Positions 1 to 9,058 of a stretch of 64,000 nt of DNA are shown here, piece after piece. Under the pieces are notes generated by a model that was not told the DNA's origin, did no database searches, and saw only the letters and a program-made list of their open reading frames with translations. The translations under genes were made by a program, and so were the position numbers. Position 1 is the stretch's first letter, and each line of letters begins with the position of its first letter. The DNA is from Caballeronia turbans. Its GTDB lineage: Bacteria; Pseudomonadota; Gammaproteobacteria; Burkholderiales; Burkholderiaceae. The stretch lies in assembly GCA_001544655.2 (NCBI GenBank), contig FCOD02000024.1:1-64000 (forward strand). The letters run 5' to 3'.

Positions 1-165
1 CGACCGGGTCGTCAAATCCCGCCCTAAACGGTACACCGTTCGTTATCTAAGAAAAGACCTTAACTGAACGGCATTACCGCGCGAGCGGCCTTTTTCAAAA
101 CCCGGATACGTCGAGTTATACACCTCGCTTCGCATCCGGCGCGCGTCAGGCGCAAGATTTGACGA

Positions 166-1482
166 TCAGTCGAGCGCGTCCTTCGATCTGTCGCGCATGC
201 ACGCCACGGCGATCACGGAGAACACGCCGCAGCCGATCACGTACCACGCGGGCGCCATCACGCTCTTCGTGATGACGATGAGCGAAGTCACGAAAAACTG
301 CGCAAAGCCGCCGAAGATCGCGACGCCCAGGCTGTAGACGATCGCCGCGCCCGTCGCCCGCACGGAACGCGGGAACAGTTCGCCGAGCATCGCGCCGGTC
401 GGGCCGACATTGAGCGAATGCACGATCGAGAGCGCCGTGACGACCGCGAGCAGCGTTTCGGTCGTCGGCGACATGTTCAGGAGCGCGAACGCCGGCCAGA
501 TCGCGAGCATGAGCAGGATGCGCGTCGTCTGCGCGAGCTTGTTGCGGCCGATGCGATCCGACAGATACCCGCCGATCGGCGCAACGATGAAGAGAATCGC
601 GCCCGATACGCAGCCGGAGAGCATCGACGTCCAGCCCGGCAGGCCGAGCGTCTTCACGCCGTAGATCGACAGATAGAACACGATGATGAAGTGCGCCGAC
701 GTGCCGCCGATCGTGAGACCCAAACCGTTGAGCACCGCGCGGCCATGCTCGCGAAGCACGGTGACGAGCGGGAGCTTCGGCGCTTTCGGCGCGGCGGCCA
801 CGCTTTCGCGCGGCGCTTCTTCCATCGTGCGGCGCAGCCACCAGCCGACCGGCACGATCGCGGTGCCGATGATGAACGGCACGCGCCAGCCCCAGCTCTC
901 CAGTTGCGAGGACGTGAGCGATGCCGTCAGCACGACGCCGGTCAGCGCGCCCGCGAGCGCCGAGAGTCCCTGACTCGCGAACTGCCACGATGCGTAGAAG
1001 CCGCGTCGATTCGACGGCGCCTGTTCGAGCAGCAGCGTGGTCGATGCGCCCACTTCGCCGCCCGCCGAGAAGCCTTGTATCAGGCGCGCGATCACGAGGA
1101 TGACGGGCGCGGCGATGCCGATCTGCGCGAACGTCGGCGCGGCCGCGATCATCGCGGTGCCGAGCGCCATCAGGCCGAGCGTGAGCAGCATCGCTTTCTT
1201 GCGTCCGGCGCGGTCGGCGTACATGCCGATCAACAGGCCGCCCACGGGCCGCGTGAAGAACCCGACGCCGAAGCTCGCCACGGCAAGGAGCAACTGGCCG
1301 ACCGGATCGTGCACCGGAAAGAACAGCTTGCCGATGACGAGCGCGAAGAACGCATAGACCGTGAAGTCGTAGAACTCGAGCGCATTGCCGACTGCCGCCG
1401 CCATGACAAGCCGCGTGCGCGCTGCGCGGCTCGTGGGCGTCGATACATTCGCCGGCGCGCGGGCGATGGTGGGTGCGTTCAT
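166..1482 (-). CDS. MFS transporter, metabolite:H+ symporter (MHS) type
   Basis: A 438-residue inner-membrane transporter with about 12 hydrophobic segments. The first segment region (about 28-55) has the Gly-Asn-x-Leu-Glu-Phe-Tyr-Asp-Phe signature typical of the MHS branch (ShiA/KgtP/ProP/CitA relatives). The MFS loop signature (G-x-x-x-D-R-x-G-R-K) is visible near residues 95-105 and a second version (SDRIGRNK) in the C-terminal half. I chose the ATG at 1482 because a GGAG lies just upstream; the open frame upstream of it is only the antisense shadow of the amidohydrolase. It starts 17 bp after that gene and is probably co-transcribed, so it likely imports that enzyme's substrate or a product-like carboxylate. 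The exact substrate cannot be told. Confidence 0.85.
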   Translation of the reverse strand: MNAPTIARAPANVSTPTSRAARTRLVMAAAVGNALEFYDFTVYAFFALVIGKLFFPVHDPVGQLLLAVASFGVGFFTRPVGGLLIGMYADRAGRKKAMLLTLGLMALGTAMIAAAPTFAQIGIAAPVILVIARLIQGFSAGGEVGASTTLLLEQAPSNRRGFYASWQFASQGLSALAGALTGVVLTASLTSSQLESWGWRVPFIIGTAIVPVGWWLRRTMEEAPRESVAAAPKAPKLPLVTVLREHGRAVLNGLGLTIGGTSAHFIIVFYLSIYGVKTLGLPGWTSMLSGCVSGAILFIVAPIGGYLSDRIGRNKLAQTTRILLMLAIWPAFALLNMSPTTETLLAVVTALSIVHSLNVGPTGAMLGELFPRSVRATGAAIVYSLGVAIFGGFAQFFVTSLIVITKSVMAPAWYVIGCGVFSVIAVACMRDRSKDALD

Positions 1483-1499
1483 GATGTGCTCCGAAGGGA

Positions 1500-2681
1500 T
1501 CAGTCGGCGAGCCAGGCTTCGGCCAGGCGCACCCAGTAGCTCGCACCGATAGCGAGGATGTCGTCGTTGAAATCGTAGGCCGGGTTGTGGACCATGCAGC
1601 CGCCCTTCGAGCCGACGCCGTTGCCGATCCACGCATAGGTGCCGGGGCAGGCTTCGAGCATGAACGCGAAGTCCTCGCTGCCCATCAGCGGCCGCGCGGC
1701 CGGCTCGACGCGCTGCGCGCCGAGCATCTTCGTCGCGACATCGGTGGCGAAGGCGGTCGGCTCTTCGTGATTCACGAGCACCGGATAGCCGAGTTCGTAA
1801 TCGATCTGCGCCGTGCAGCCGAATGCAAGCGCCTGCGCATTTGCGAGCGCCGTGATGCGTTCCTGGAGCTGCTTGCGCACGCCCGCGTCGAGCGCGCGCA
1901 CCGAGAGCTTCATCAGCGCGGTCTCGGGAATCACGTTGCACGCCTCGCCTGCCTGCACGCTGCCGACGGTGACGACGGCAGGCTTCTGCGCATCCACTTC
2001 GCGCGCGACGATGCTGTTCAGGCCCAGCATGATCGACGCGACGGCCGGCATCGGATCGCATGCGACATGCGGCATCGCGCCATGACCGCCGACGCCGCGC
2101 ACGGTGATGTTCACGCGGTCGGACGAAGCCATGCCCGGGCCCGGCGTGAAGAACATGTCGCCCGCGGGCAGGCCGGGCATGTTGTGCAGGCCGAACACGG
2201 CATCGCACGGAAACTTTTCGAAGAGGCCGTCTTCGATCATCGCGCGCGCGCCCGCCTCGCCTTCCTCGGCGGGCTGGAAGATGACGATCAGCGTGCCGGA
2301 AAACTGGCGGCTCTCGGCAAGATAGCGCGCCGCGCACAGGAGCATCGCGGTATGGCCGTCGTGGCCGCATGCGTGCATCGTTCGCGCGTGCTTGCTGGCG
2401 TACGGCAGGCCGGTCGCTTCTTCGATGGGCAAGGCATCCATGTCCGCGCGCAGGCCGATGCGCTTGCTGCCCGCGCCCTCCTTCAACACGCCGACGACGC
2501 CCGTCTTGCCGAGCCCGCGATGCACGGCGTAGCCCCATTGAGTGAGCAGTCCCGCCACGAGATCGCTCGTTTGCGTTTCTTCGTACGCAAGCTCGGGATG
2601 CGCGTGGATGCGCCGGCGTACTTCGACGAATTGCGCTGCGATGGCGGCAATGCCGGGGATGACGGGCTCGACTGACAGCAT
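1500..2681 (-). CDS. M20 family metallo-amidohydrolase (hippurate hydrolase-like)
   Basis: A 393-residue cytoplasmic zinc amidohydrolase of the M20D group, which cleaves N-acyl or amide bonds of amino-acid conjugates (hippurate, N-acetyl amino acids, IAA-conjugates). Visible motifs: HAHPE at 26-30, GLRADMDALP at 76-85, ACGHDGH at 104-110, PAEEG at 137-141, GGHGAMPH in the dimerisation domain, and GSEDF near the C-terminus, all as in catalytic family members. The start at 2681 has AAGGAG eight bases upstream; an in-frame start further upstream lacks this. It is first in a two-gene unit with the MHS transporter and is divergent from a LysR gene that probably controls it. The substrate is not determinable from sequence. 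Confidence 0.9.
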   Translation of the reverse strand: MLSVEPVIPGIAAIAAQFVEVRRRIHAHPELAYEETQTSDLVAGLLTQWGYAVHRGLGKTGVVGVLKEGAGSKRIGLRADMDALPIEEATGLPYASKHARTMHACGHDGHTAMLLCAARYLAESRQFSGTLIVIFQPAEEGEAGARAMIEDGLFEKFPCDAVFGLHNMPGLPAGDMFFTPGPGMASSDRVNITVRGVGGHGAMPHVACDPMPAVASIMLGLNSIVAREVDAQKPAVVTVGSVQAGEACNVIPETALMKLSVRALDAGVRKQLQERITALANAQALAFGCTAQIDYELGYPVLVNHEEPTAFATDVATKMLGAQRVEPAARPLMGSEDFAFMLEACPGTYAWIGNGVGSKGGCMVHNPAYDFNDDILAIGASYWVRLAEAWLAD

Positions 2682-2752
2682 GTGACACTCCTTGCTCGAT
2701 GCGGATTCAACGTGAACCCAAGCATATAAAGCCGAAAAGCAAACCAAAAGAC

Positions 2753-2775
2753 GGTAAATTTATTGCGTGAATACC
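2753..2775. promoter_or_regulatory. candidate LysR-type operator in the divergent promoter region
   Basis: In the gap between the amidohydrolase and the LysR gene, GGTA and TACC form an interrupted inverted repeat around an AT-rich core (AAATTTATTGCGTGAA). LysR regulators usually bind T-N11-A dyads at such divergent promoters. The arms are short, so this is only a candidate. Confidence 0.3.
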
Positions 2776-2800
2776 ATCGGTTGTCGGTGCTAACCCTAGG

Positions 2801-3709
2801 ATGTCGCTCATGAGCATGAAGATTCATCAGTTGCGCGCGTTTCTGACGACCGCCGAGCAAGGCAGCATCCGTGCAGCCGCGCGCAGCCTTCATCTGTCAC
2901 AGGCGGCGCTTACGAAGGCAATCAAGGAGCTGGAACAGGATCTCGGCGTGCCGCTGGTTCTACGCACCGCGCGCGGCGTGCAGTTGACCGCATTCGGGCA
3001 GCAGTTGCGCGTGCGGGCGCATCTCATCGTGAGCGAGATGCGCCGCGCCGAAGACGACATCACGCAAATGAAAGGCGCGGGTGCGGGAAGTGTGAGCGCG
3101 GCCGTCACGCCCACGGCTGCGCTATCGATACTGCCGCAGGCGTATCGCGCGTTCCGGCGACAGATGCCGAACGCGCGCGTGAGTTTCATCGAGGGTTTTC
3201 CGGGTGTCGCGATGCCGCGTTTGCGCGACGGCTCGCTCGACTTCGTCGTCGCGGTGGTCGTGCCCGAGCATCTCGCGCCGGAGTTCGACCACATCGAACT
3301 GTATGAGAGCCGCTCGGCGATCGTCGGGCGGGCGGATCATCCGTTGCGGCACTGCACGTCGCTGGCGGAACTCTCGGATGCGGAGTGGCTCCTGAATCCG
3401 TCGCCGGAAAGCTCGACGCAGGCGCTGCTCGATTCGTATGCCGAGCGCGGTCTGGCGGTGCCGAGGCGCGTGATCGAGTGTCCGAGCTTCATCATCGCGC
3501 ATGGCTTGTTGCGCGGATCGGATGCGCTGGCCGCAATGCCCGCCGCGTTGCTGGAACACCCGTGGGTCAGCGAAGGACTCGCCGTTTTTCCGATCGCCGA
3601 TGCGTTGCCCGCGGTGTCGGTGCGCGTCGTGACGCGGCGGGACAGTCCGTTGACGCCCGCCGCGACGGTGTTGCTCGAATGCCTTCAACATGCGGCGCGT
3701 TCGCTGTGA
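2801..3709 (+). CDS. LysR family transcriptional regulator
   Basis: About 300 residues, the usual LysR length. The N-terminal winged helix is clear (residues about 5-65): LRAFLTTAEQGSIRAAARSL, then SQAALTKAIKELEQDLG and a TARGVQLTAFG segment. The rest is the two-lobed effector-binding domain. It is divergent from the amidohydrolase/MHS pair, the classic layout for a LysR that controls its neighbour. Three ATGs lie close together (2801, 2810, 2816); the first is taken because an AGGA precedes it, but the third would also give a complete domain. The effector is unknown. Confidence 0.88.
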   Translation: MSLMSMKIHQLRAFLTTAEQGSIRAAARSLHLSQAALTKAIKELEQDLGVPLVLRTARGVQLTAFGQQLRVRAHLIVSEMRRAEDDITQMKGAGAGSVSAAVTPTAALSILPQAYRAFRRQMPNARVSFIEGFPGVAMPRLRDGSLDFVVAVVVPEHLAPEFDHIELYESRSAIVGRADHPLRHCTSLAELSDAEWLLNPSPESSTQALLDSYAERGLAVPRRVIECPSFIIAHGLLRGSDALAAMPAALLEHPWVSEGLAVFPIADALPAVSVRVVTRRDSPLTPAATVLLECLQHAARSL

Positions 3710-3884
3710 CACGCCTCGAATGTCTCATGCCGATTCAGTCTGGATTCTGTCTTTCAAAATTTGGGCCACGCAGGTTCGTCTACCTCCCGGGCTTCGAAAG
3801 CAAAGGGCGACACCTGAAGCTAAGACACCGTTCGACCCTCATCCTTGCCCGCGGTAGAGGGCTATGTGGAGCGTCTTGCCGGAT

Positions 3885-4727
3885 TCAATTACTCAGCTTG
3901 CGGTAAGCGTTCAGGTGGCGAATCAAGCCGCGCCGGTCACCGCGCTTGTCGAGAACGATGGCAAGGTTGTGGTGAGCGTCTGCGTAATTCGGGTCGATGG
4001 CGAGGCACTGTTCATAGCTCCTCCTTGCCTCATCGAGCCGCCCCATCGTGTCGAGCGCCACCGCTCGGTTGAAATGCAGCACGGCATCGTCCGGGAAATG
4101 CTCTAGCGCCTGGTCGAACACGCGCAGCGCCTCACCGCATTGATGTTCGTCCTCGCACAATAAGGCGCCGAGGTCGACGTACGCAGCGTAAAAGGGCTCG
4201 GGAGACAGCTCGATGGCGCGCCTGTAGTTCCGCTCGGCAGCGCGCGGGTCAGCCGCCAGCAACTGTTCAGCCAATTCATATCGTTCCTGTGCCTGAGCAG
4301 CCGCAGTGTTTTTGCGCTCTGGCGTCGCGTCAAAGAGCACGACATCGCCTCCGACCCTGGCCACTTCGAAGTCGAGCAGCATCTGACCCGTTACCGCGTC
4401 CCAGCGCGACGGTCCCGTCTTGACGACAATCGCGTCTCCCTCGGCAGCGATGCGGATGCCGGACAATGGAAGCTCGTCAGGAAGGTCGCGCTTGAGTCGG
4501 GCGAGCGCCTCTCGCAGCTTACGCGGCGTGGTCTTCGCCGTCCGCAACTGCAATGCCGTGCGCAAAAGGACGACATCTTGGAACGTGAAGCGCAAGGCGT
4601 TACGAGGTCCCCGGGTAGGCGTCACGAGACCTAACTCGATGAGTCCATCGACGATGCCGCGCGAGACGCCAAGCATCGATTGAAGCTTGGCGAGTGAGAC
4701 GTAGTGCGATACGTCGCGTTTGCTCAC
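3885..4727 (-). CDS. MerR-like helix-turn-helix / TPR protein in the Ku operon
   Basis: A 280-residue protein. Residues about 8-60 look like a MerR-type DNA-binding domain (SLAKLQSMLGVSRGIVDGLIELGLV, then an R-F-x-x-x-D-V segment). A linker follows, and about 150-275 form tetratricopeptide repeats (for example YVDLGALLCEDEHQCGEALRVFDQAL, AVALDTMGRLDEARRSYEQCL, YADAHHNLAIVL). The likely start is GTG at 4727, which overlaps the Ku stop codon by four bases (GTGA), so the two are translationally coupled. The pairing suggests a role in regulating or scaffolding end joining, but that is inference from position. No enzymatic motif is seen. Confidence 0.75.
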   Translation of the reverse strand: MSKRDVSHYVSLAKLQSMLGVSRGIVDGLIELGLVTPTRGPRNALRFTFQDVVLLRTALQLRTAKTTPRKLREALARLKRDLPDELPLSGIRIAAEGDAIVVKTGPSRWDAVTGQMLLDFEVARVGGDVVLFDATPERKNTAAAQAQERYELAEQLLAADPRAAERNYRRAIELSPEPFYAAYVDLGALLCEDEHQCGEALRVFDQALEHFPDDAVLHFNRAVALDTMGRLDEARRSYEQCLAIDPNYADAHHNLAIVLDKRGDRRGLIRHLNAYRKLSN

Positions 4728-5641
4728 TTGCGTGCGCGCGCCTTCGCCGGAGTTTCGGCGGCAACCTTCGGCGCTCGTGCGGCAGGTTTGCGTGTTTTTG
4801 GAACCACCGGTTCTTCAACAGCTTTCGACGCAGTCTTCCGCTTTTCTGTGGGCTTTGTCTTCTCGCCGCTCTTGGCGAGACTCGCGCGCAACGCTTCCAT
4901 CAAGTCAATCACTTCGCCAGTCGGTGCAGCTTCGCCAGCCTCGGGCGCTACGATTTGTTTGCCTTCAATCTTGCGGTCGATAGCTGCCAGGACGCGCTTT
5001 TTCTCTTCATCCTCGTAGGCCGAAGCGTCGTAGTTGTCCTCTGCGCCCTGCTCGATGATTTGCACCGCGAGCTTCAATTCGGAATCGGAAACTGCGACAT
5101 GTTCGATATTCAAGTCCTTCAGAGACCGGACTTCGTCTGCGAACAGCAACTGCTGAAAAACCATGCCGTCCGGCGTTGGACGAACCTGGACGATTCGCGT
5201 CTTGCCTTTGTACGACCATTTTGCCAAGGCACATCTGCCGGTCTCGGCGAGCGCCTGCTGCAAGAGGCTGTATGGCTTCCCGCCGCGTTTATCGGGCGCA
5301 ATGAAATACGCTTTGTCGTAAAACACGGGATCGACTGACTTTTCCGGAACGAATGAGACTATCTCGACGACATGACTCGCGCCTTCCTCCAGCGCCTTCA
5401 ATTCGTCGCCGGTGAAGACGACATAGCGGTCCTTCTCAAACTGGTAACCCTTCTGCATGGAAGCCCGCTCGACGACCTGCCCAGTGGATTCCGAGACATA
5501 CTGCTGTTTCACACGTGAGCCGTCGGGGGCCAGCAGGTTGAATCGAATGTCGGACGAGCTCTCTGTGGCGGAGTACAGTCGAACGGGAATAGAGACCAGT
5601 CCAAAGGACAGAGAAAGCGATGCAATGGAGCGAGCAACCAT
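4724..5641 (-). CDS. ku: Ku DNA end-binding protein (NHEJ)
   Basis: A 305-residue bacterial Ku homologue that forms a ring on double-strand break ends and recruits LigD. The N-terminus (ARSIASLSLSFGLVSIPVRL) and the segment around residues 60-130 (YVVFTGDELKALEE, DPVFYDKAYFIAPD) are highly characteristic. The core ends near residue 235; residues 250-305 are a Lys/Ala/Pro/Arg-rich basic tail, as seen in Ku proteins with an extended DNA-contacting C-terminus. The start at 5641 is set by the AGGAGAA just upstream; an upstream in-frame extension is not Ku-like. It is divergent from ligD across about 250 bp and overlaps the downstream MerR/TPR gene. Confidence 0.95.
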   Translation of the reverse strand: MVARSIASLSLSFGLVSIPVRLYSATESSSDIRFNLLAPDGSRVKQQYVSESTGQVVERASMQKGYQFEKDRYVVFTGDELKALEEGASHVVEIVSFVPEKSVDPVFYDKAYFIAPDKRGGKPYSLLQQALAETGRCALAKWSYKGKTRIVQVRPTPDGMVFQQLLFADEVRSLKDLNIEHVAVSDSELKLAVQIIEQGAEDNYDASAYEDEEKKRVLAAIDRKIEGKQIVAPEAGEAAPTGEVIDLMEALRASLAKSGEKTKPTEKRKTASKAVEEPVVPKTRKPAARAPKVAAETPAKARARK

Positions 5642-5890
5642 GAGCTTCTCCTGGCCGGCTGTTAGCCTTTCGCCGGACGAAAAGGATGAAATCGTCGCCC
5701 ACGGCCGCCAGGGCGTGCAAACAGGATAGCACCAGGTGTGCCGCCGCACGGCAGCAACCGCGATGAAGGCCATTCCGGCTTCCGGCGTCATGCAACGGAA
5801 CGGCATGTCGCTTGCTTCGTCGGCTGGTTTGAAAGTTTGCTCGAGGTGGCAAGCTGCGCTTGGTCACCGCTCTGCTTATGGACCGCCATC

Positions 5891-8401
5891 ATGGTTCCTA
5901 CCCGTGACACGAACTCGCCCCCGCTGGCCCGCTACCGGAAAAAGCGGGACTTCAACGTCACGCCCGAGCCGGCAGCACCGACCAGTGACACGACCGTCGG
6001 TACTGGTAGCCTCAGATTCGTTATCCAGAAGCACTGGGCGAGCCGTCTGCACTACGACTTTCGACTCGAGTTCAATGGCGTGCTGTTGTCGTGGGCGGTA
6101 CCCAAAGGTCCATGCTACGACCCCGGGAAAAAGCAGATGGCGGTGCATGTAGAGGACCATCCCGTCGATTACGCTGCCTTCGAGGGCACCATCCCTCCAA
6201 AGCAATACGGTGCCGGCACTGTCATTGTGTGGGACCGCGGAACGTGGGAGCCGGTGGGCGACGCCGCTAAAGGAATGGAAGCGGGCAAGCTGGTCTTTCG
6301 GCTGCACGGTGAGAAGCTCGCCGGCCTATGGGAGCTGGTGCGCATTTCGAAGGCCGGCGACAAGCAAGACCAGTGGATGCTCTTCAAAAAGCGCGACGAG
6401 TGGGCTCGCCCGCTCGCTGAGTACGATGTGATAAAGGCGCTTCCTGACAGGGTCACCGCGAAGCCGCTTGGGCTCATTGAAGAACGTGAGCCAAGGGCGG
6501 CGCGACGCTCGCGCGCAGCCGAATTCCGGATTGACCTGTCGGCCGCAATACGAGCGCCGCTGCCTGCAAAGCTGGAGCCACAACTGGCCACGCTTGCTGA
6601 GTCGCTGCCTGCGGTCGGCGATTGGATAACCGAAACGAAACTGGACGGCTATCGCCTCCTCGCCCGAATTGATAAGAAGCGCGTGAAATTGTTCACGCGA
6701 AACGGCCACGACTGGACGGCAAAGTTTGCGACGCTCGCCGCCGAGCTATTGGAACTCCCGCTTTCAAGCGCCTGGATTGACGGCGAGATTGTCGTGCTCA
6801 AGGACGGCATTCCCAGCTTCTCGGCACTTCAGGATGCCATTGACGGCGCCAAGAATCAGGAAATTGTCTTCTTCCTTTTTGACCTGATGTATATCGACGG
6901 GGACGACCTCAGGAAAGTGCCGCTCTGGGCAAGGCGAGCACGACTCGCACAGCTTCTAGAGGACTCGGGCGAACACCTGTTGTTCAGTCAAAATTTCGAC
7001 GCACCGGCCGCACAGGTTTTTCAGGCTGCTGCAGGACTGGGCCTGGAGGGCCTGATTCTCAAAAGGCGAGATGCGCTTTATGAGTCGGGCCGGACGCAAA
7101 CGTGGCTCAAAGCGAAGACACGCTTGAGACAGGAGTTCGTTGTTTGCGGCATGACCGCACGTGGCGGCAACGATGGGGAAGTCGGCAGCTTGTTGCTCGG
7201 CTATTACGTTGGCGACAAGCTCCATGACGCCGGAAGTGTCGGCACCGGATGGGATTCCAAAACCGCACGAGACCTTTGGCACCGCCTCGCGCCTCTCGAG
7301 GTTGACAAGACGCCGTTCGACACGCCTGTCAAGAAGCCCGGACGATGGTCCAAGCGTGCAGCCGGCAGCGAGAGGTGGGTTCAACCAACTTTGGTTGCAG
7401 AGGTGGAGTTTGCAGCCTGGACGGCGGAAGGTGTGGTAAGGCAAGCATCCTTTATCGGGTTACGCCTGGACAAAACTGCTCGCACCGTCGTCCGTGAGGG
7501 TGGAAAGACGCAAGCTCCCGAGCCGCCCCCGCAACTCAAGATTACCCATCCCGAGCGCGTTATCGATTCGTCGGCGTCAGTCACGAAGGCAGACCTTGTT
7601 CGGTATTACGCGAGCGTTGCGGAGCGGATGCTACCTCACATCAAAGATCGGCCTGTCGCGCTCGTTCGCGCGCCGGACGGTGTCGCTGGTAACCTTTTCT
7701 TTCAGAAACACGCCGAGCGCACCGCGATGCCTGGCCTGACTGCTCACAGTCGCGATTTGTGGCCAAAGCATCCGCCATTATTGACGGTCGATACGGCGGA
7801 CGCGTTGCTGAGCGCGGCTCAGATGAACACCATCGAATTCCATACATGGAACTCGGTGGTCCGTCGGCTTGACGCGCCTGACAGAGTCATCTTCGACTTG
7901 GACCCCGGTGAGGCGGTGAAATGGAATCACGTCCAGGAGGCGGCAATGCTGGTTCGGACACTGCTGTCCGAGTTAGGTATCCAGGCCTGGCTCAAGACAA
8001 GCGGCGGCAAAGGGTTGCATGTCGTCGTGCCGCTGGCTCCGCGATTGGACTACGCGAAGGTGAAGGCTTTCTCGCAATCGTTCGTTCGGCATCTTGCCAA
8101 GACTATCCCTGAACGCTTTTCGGCGGTGTCTGGACCATCTAATCGAGTCGGCAAAATCTATGTCGACTATCTGCGCAACGGGAAAGGACAAACAACCGCT
8201 TCGGCATTCTCCGCTCGGGCTCGACCTGGAATGGGCGTCTCGATGCCGGTCGCTTGGGAGCAGCTTTCCGACCTCAAGACCGGCGCTCAGTGGAATGTCC
8301 AGACGGCACGTGAATATCTGAGCTTCCAGGCGAGCGACCCGTGGAAGGACTTCTGGTCGGCCAGACAATCTTTGGCAGCAGCGATCAAGCGTCTGCCGTA
8401 A
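5891..8401 (+). CDS. ligD: Multifunctional NHEJ DNA ligase D (phosphoesterase-ligase-polymerase)
   Basis: An 836-residue LigD with domains in the Pseudomonas order. The 3'-phosphoesterase comes first (about 20-190) with the H-W-A-S-R-L-H-Y-D-F-R-L metal and phosphate-binding signature. The ATP-dependent ligase follows (about 220-530) with nucleotidyl-lysine motif ETKLDGYRLL near residue 249. The primase-polymerase is last (about 550-836) with the metal-binding FDLDPGE near residue 668 and the conserved LKTSGGKGLHV. All catalytic motifs are present, so it should be active. I start at the ATG at 5891, which directly precedes the conserved LARYRKKRDF region; the longer upstream frame encodes an unrelated Cys/Trp-rich stretch. 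Partner Ku is divergent immediately upstream. Confidence 0.95.
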   Translation: MVPTRDTNSPPLARYRKKRDFNVTPEPAAPTSDTTVGTGSLRFVIQKHWASRLHYDFRLEFNGVLLSWAVPKGPCYDPGKKQMAVHVEDHPVDYAAFEGTIPPKQYGAGTVIVWDRGTWEPVGDAAKGMEAGKLVFRLHGEKLAGLWELVRISKAGDKQDQWMLFKKRDEWARPLAEYDVIKALPDRVTAKPLGLIEEREPRAARRSRAAEFRIDLSAAIRAPLPAKLEPQLATLAESLPAVGDWITETKLDGYRLLARIDKKRVKLFTRNGHDWTAKFATLAAELLELPLSSAWIDGEIVVLKDGIPSFSALQDAIDGAKNQEIVFFLFDLMYIDGDDLRKVPLWARRARLAQLLEDSGEHLLFSQNFDAPAAQVFQAAAGLGLEGLILKRRDALYESGRTQTWLKAKTRLRQEFVVCGMTARGGNDGEVGSLLLGYYVGDKLHDAGSVGTGWDSKTARDLWHRLAPLEVDKTPFDTPVKKPGRWSKRAAGSERWVQPTLVAEVEFAAWTAEGVVRQASFIGLRLDKTARTVVREGGKTQAPEPPPQLKITHPERVIDSSASVTKADLVRYYASVAERMLPHIKDRPVALVRAPDGVAGNLFFQKHAERTAMPGLTAHSRDLWPKHPPLLTVDTADALLSAAQMNTIEFHTWNSVVRRLDAPDRVIFDLDPGEAVKWNHVQEAAMLVRTLLSELGIQAWLKTSGGKGLHVVVPLAPRLDYAKVKAFSQSFVRHLAKTIPERFSAVSGPSNRVGKIYVDYLRNGKGQTTASAFSARARPGMGVSMPVAWEQLSDLKTGAQWNVQTAREYLSFQASDPWKDFWSARQSLAAAIKRLP

Positions 8402-8469
8402 GCGGTTTTGCGCGGAGACTCGAGCGCGGCACAACATAAGTCGCAAAGTGACGAGCGTTGCGGACAAAG

Positions 8470-8700
8470 TCAGCGTAACTTCTTGGCGAGAAGCTCGTCC
8501 AGCGCATCGCGCGCCGATTGAAGGTCATCAACAGCAGCGGTGAGGCGCGCCAGGTGCAAAGCCCGGGCGCCTTCGTTGCTCTTGGCCTTGGCATGTTCTT
8601 CCAATGCCTCCGCCGCCGATAGCACCTCTCGCGCTGCATTCGCGACTCGCAAGATGGCCTCGGCTTCGCCACCGTCTTGTTTCACTCCCGGCTGCTCCAC
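8470..8700 (-). CDS. small alpha-helical hypothetical protein
   Basis: A 76-residue protein, Ala/Glu/Leu-rich and almost entirely predicted helix (EAEAILRVANAAREVLSAAEALEEHA, LARLTAAVDDLQSARDALDE), so probably a short coiled coil. No family is recognised. It sits 8 bp downstream of the dodecin gene on the same strand and is probably in its transcript. Being flanked by NHEJ and dodecin genes suggests a stress-related set, but nothing in the protein shows a function. Confidence 0.6.
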   Translation of the reverse strand: MEQPGVKQDGGEAEAILRVANAAREVLSAAEALEEHAKAKSNEGARALHLARLTAAVDDLQSARDALDELLAKKLR

Positions 8701-8708
8701 ATAGCCAA

Positions 8709-8918
8709 TCAGTCTTCGATGCGGAAGCCTGCCTTGAGCGTCACCTGCCAGTGAAGGATTTTTCCGCCTTCAATATGACCTCGAACCTCCTGAATGTTGA
8801 ACCATTCAAGGTTGTGCACTGTAGCAGACGCTTTCTCAAGCGCGGCCTGCACCGCGTCGTCGGATGAAATCGCGGACGAACCGGTCACCTCAAGAAGTTT
8901 ATAGACGTGTTCGGACAT
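8709..8918 (-). CDS. dodecin family flavoprotein
   Basis: A 69-residue protein matching the dodecin fold along its full length: EHVYKLLEVTGSS, DDAVQAALEKAS, a Trp-containing NLEWFNIQEVRG stretch (the Trp that sandwiches flavin) and WQVTLKAGFRIED at the C-terminus. Dodecins are dodecameric spheres that bind and buffer riboflavin, FMN or CoA in the cytoplasm. The start at 8918 has a GGAG upstream. It shares its strand with the helical protein just downstream. Confidence 0.93.
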   Translation of the reverse strand: MSEHVYKLLEVTGSSAISSDDAVQAALEKASATVHNLEWFNIQEVRGHIEGGKILHWQVTLKAGFRIED

Positions 8919-8944
8919 TGAAGCCAGCTCCAGGATAAACAGAC

Positions 8945-8962
8945 GCCCGTCTCGTTACGGGC
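8945..8962. other. short stem-loop upstream of dodecin
   Basis: GCCCGT and ACGGGC form a six-base-pair perfect stem with a six-base loop in the gap between dodecin and the YjzC-like gene. There is no T-run on either side, so it is not a convincing intrinsic terminator. Confidence 0.3.
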
Positions 8963-9058
8963 CTGAATTGCGTTAATGCAACGCTAGGTACGACGCACGA
9001 AACCACGGCGCAGCTGATTGTCTCCATTGTCGGCATGCGCCATGGCCAGTTCCCCATG

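Noticed and set aside
70-105. Terminator at the left edge of the window
   Set aside because: A T-run follows GC-rich sequence but no paired stem could be drawn.
166-2688. One 840-residue frame spanning transporter and amidohydrolase on the minus strand
   Set aside because: Only the part from 1482 downward is protein-like (MHS transporter). The upstream part is an Arg-rich shadow of the amidohydrolase in another frame.
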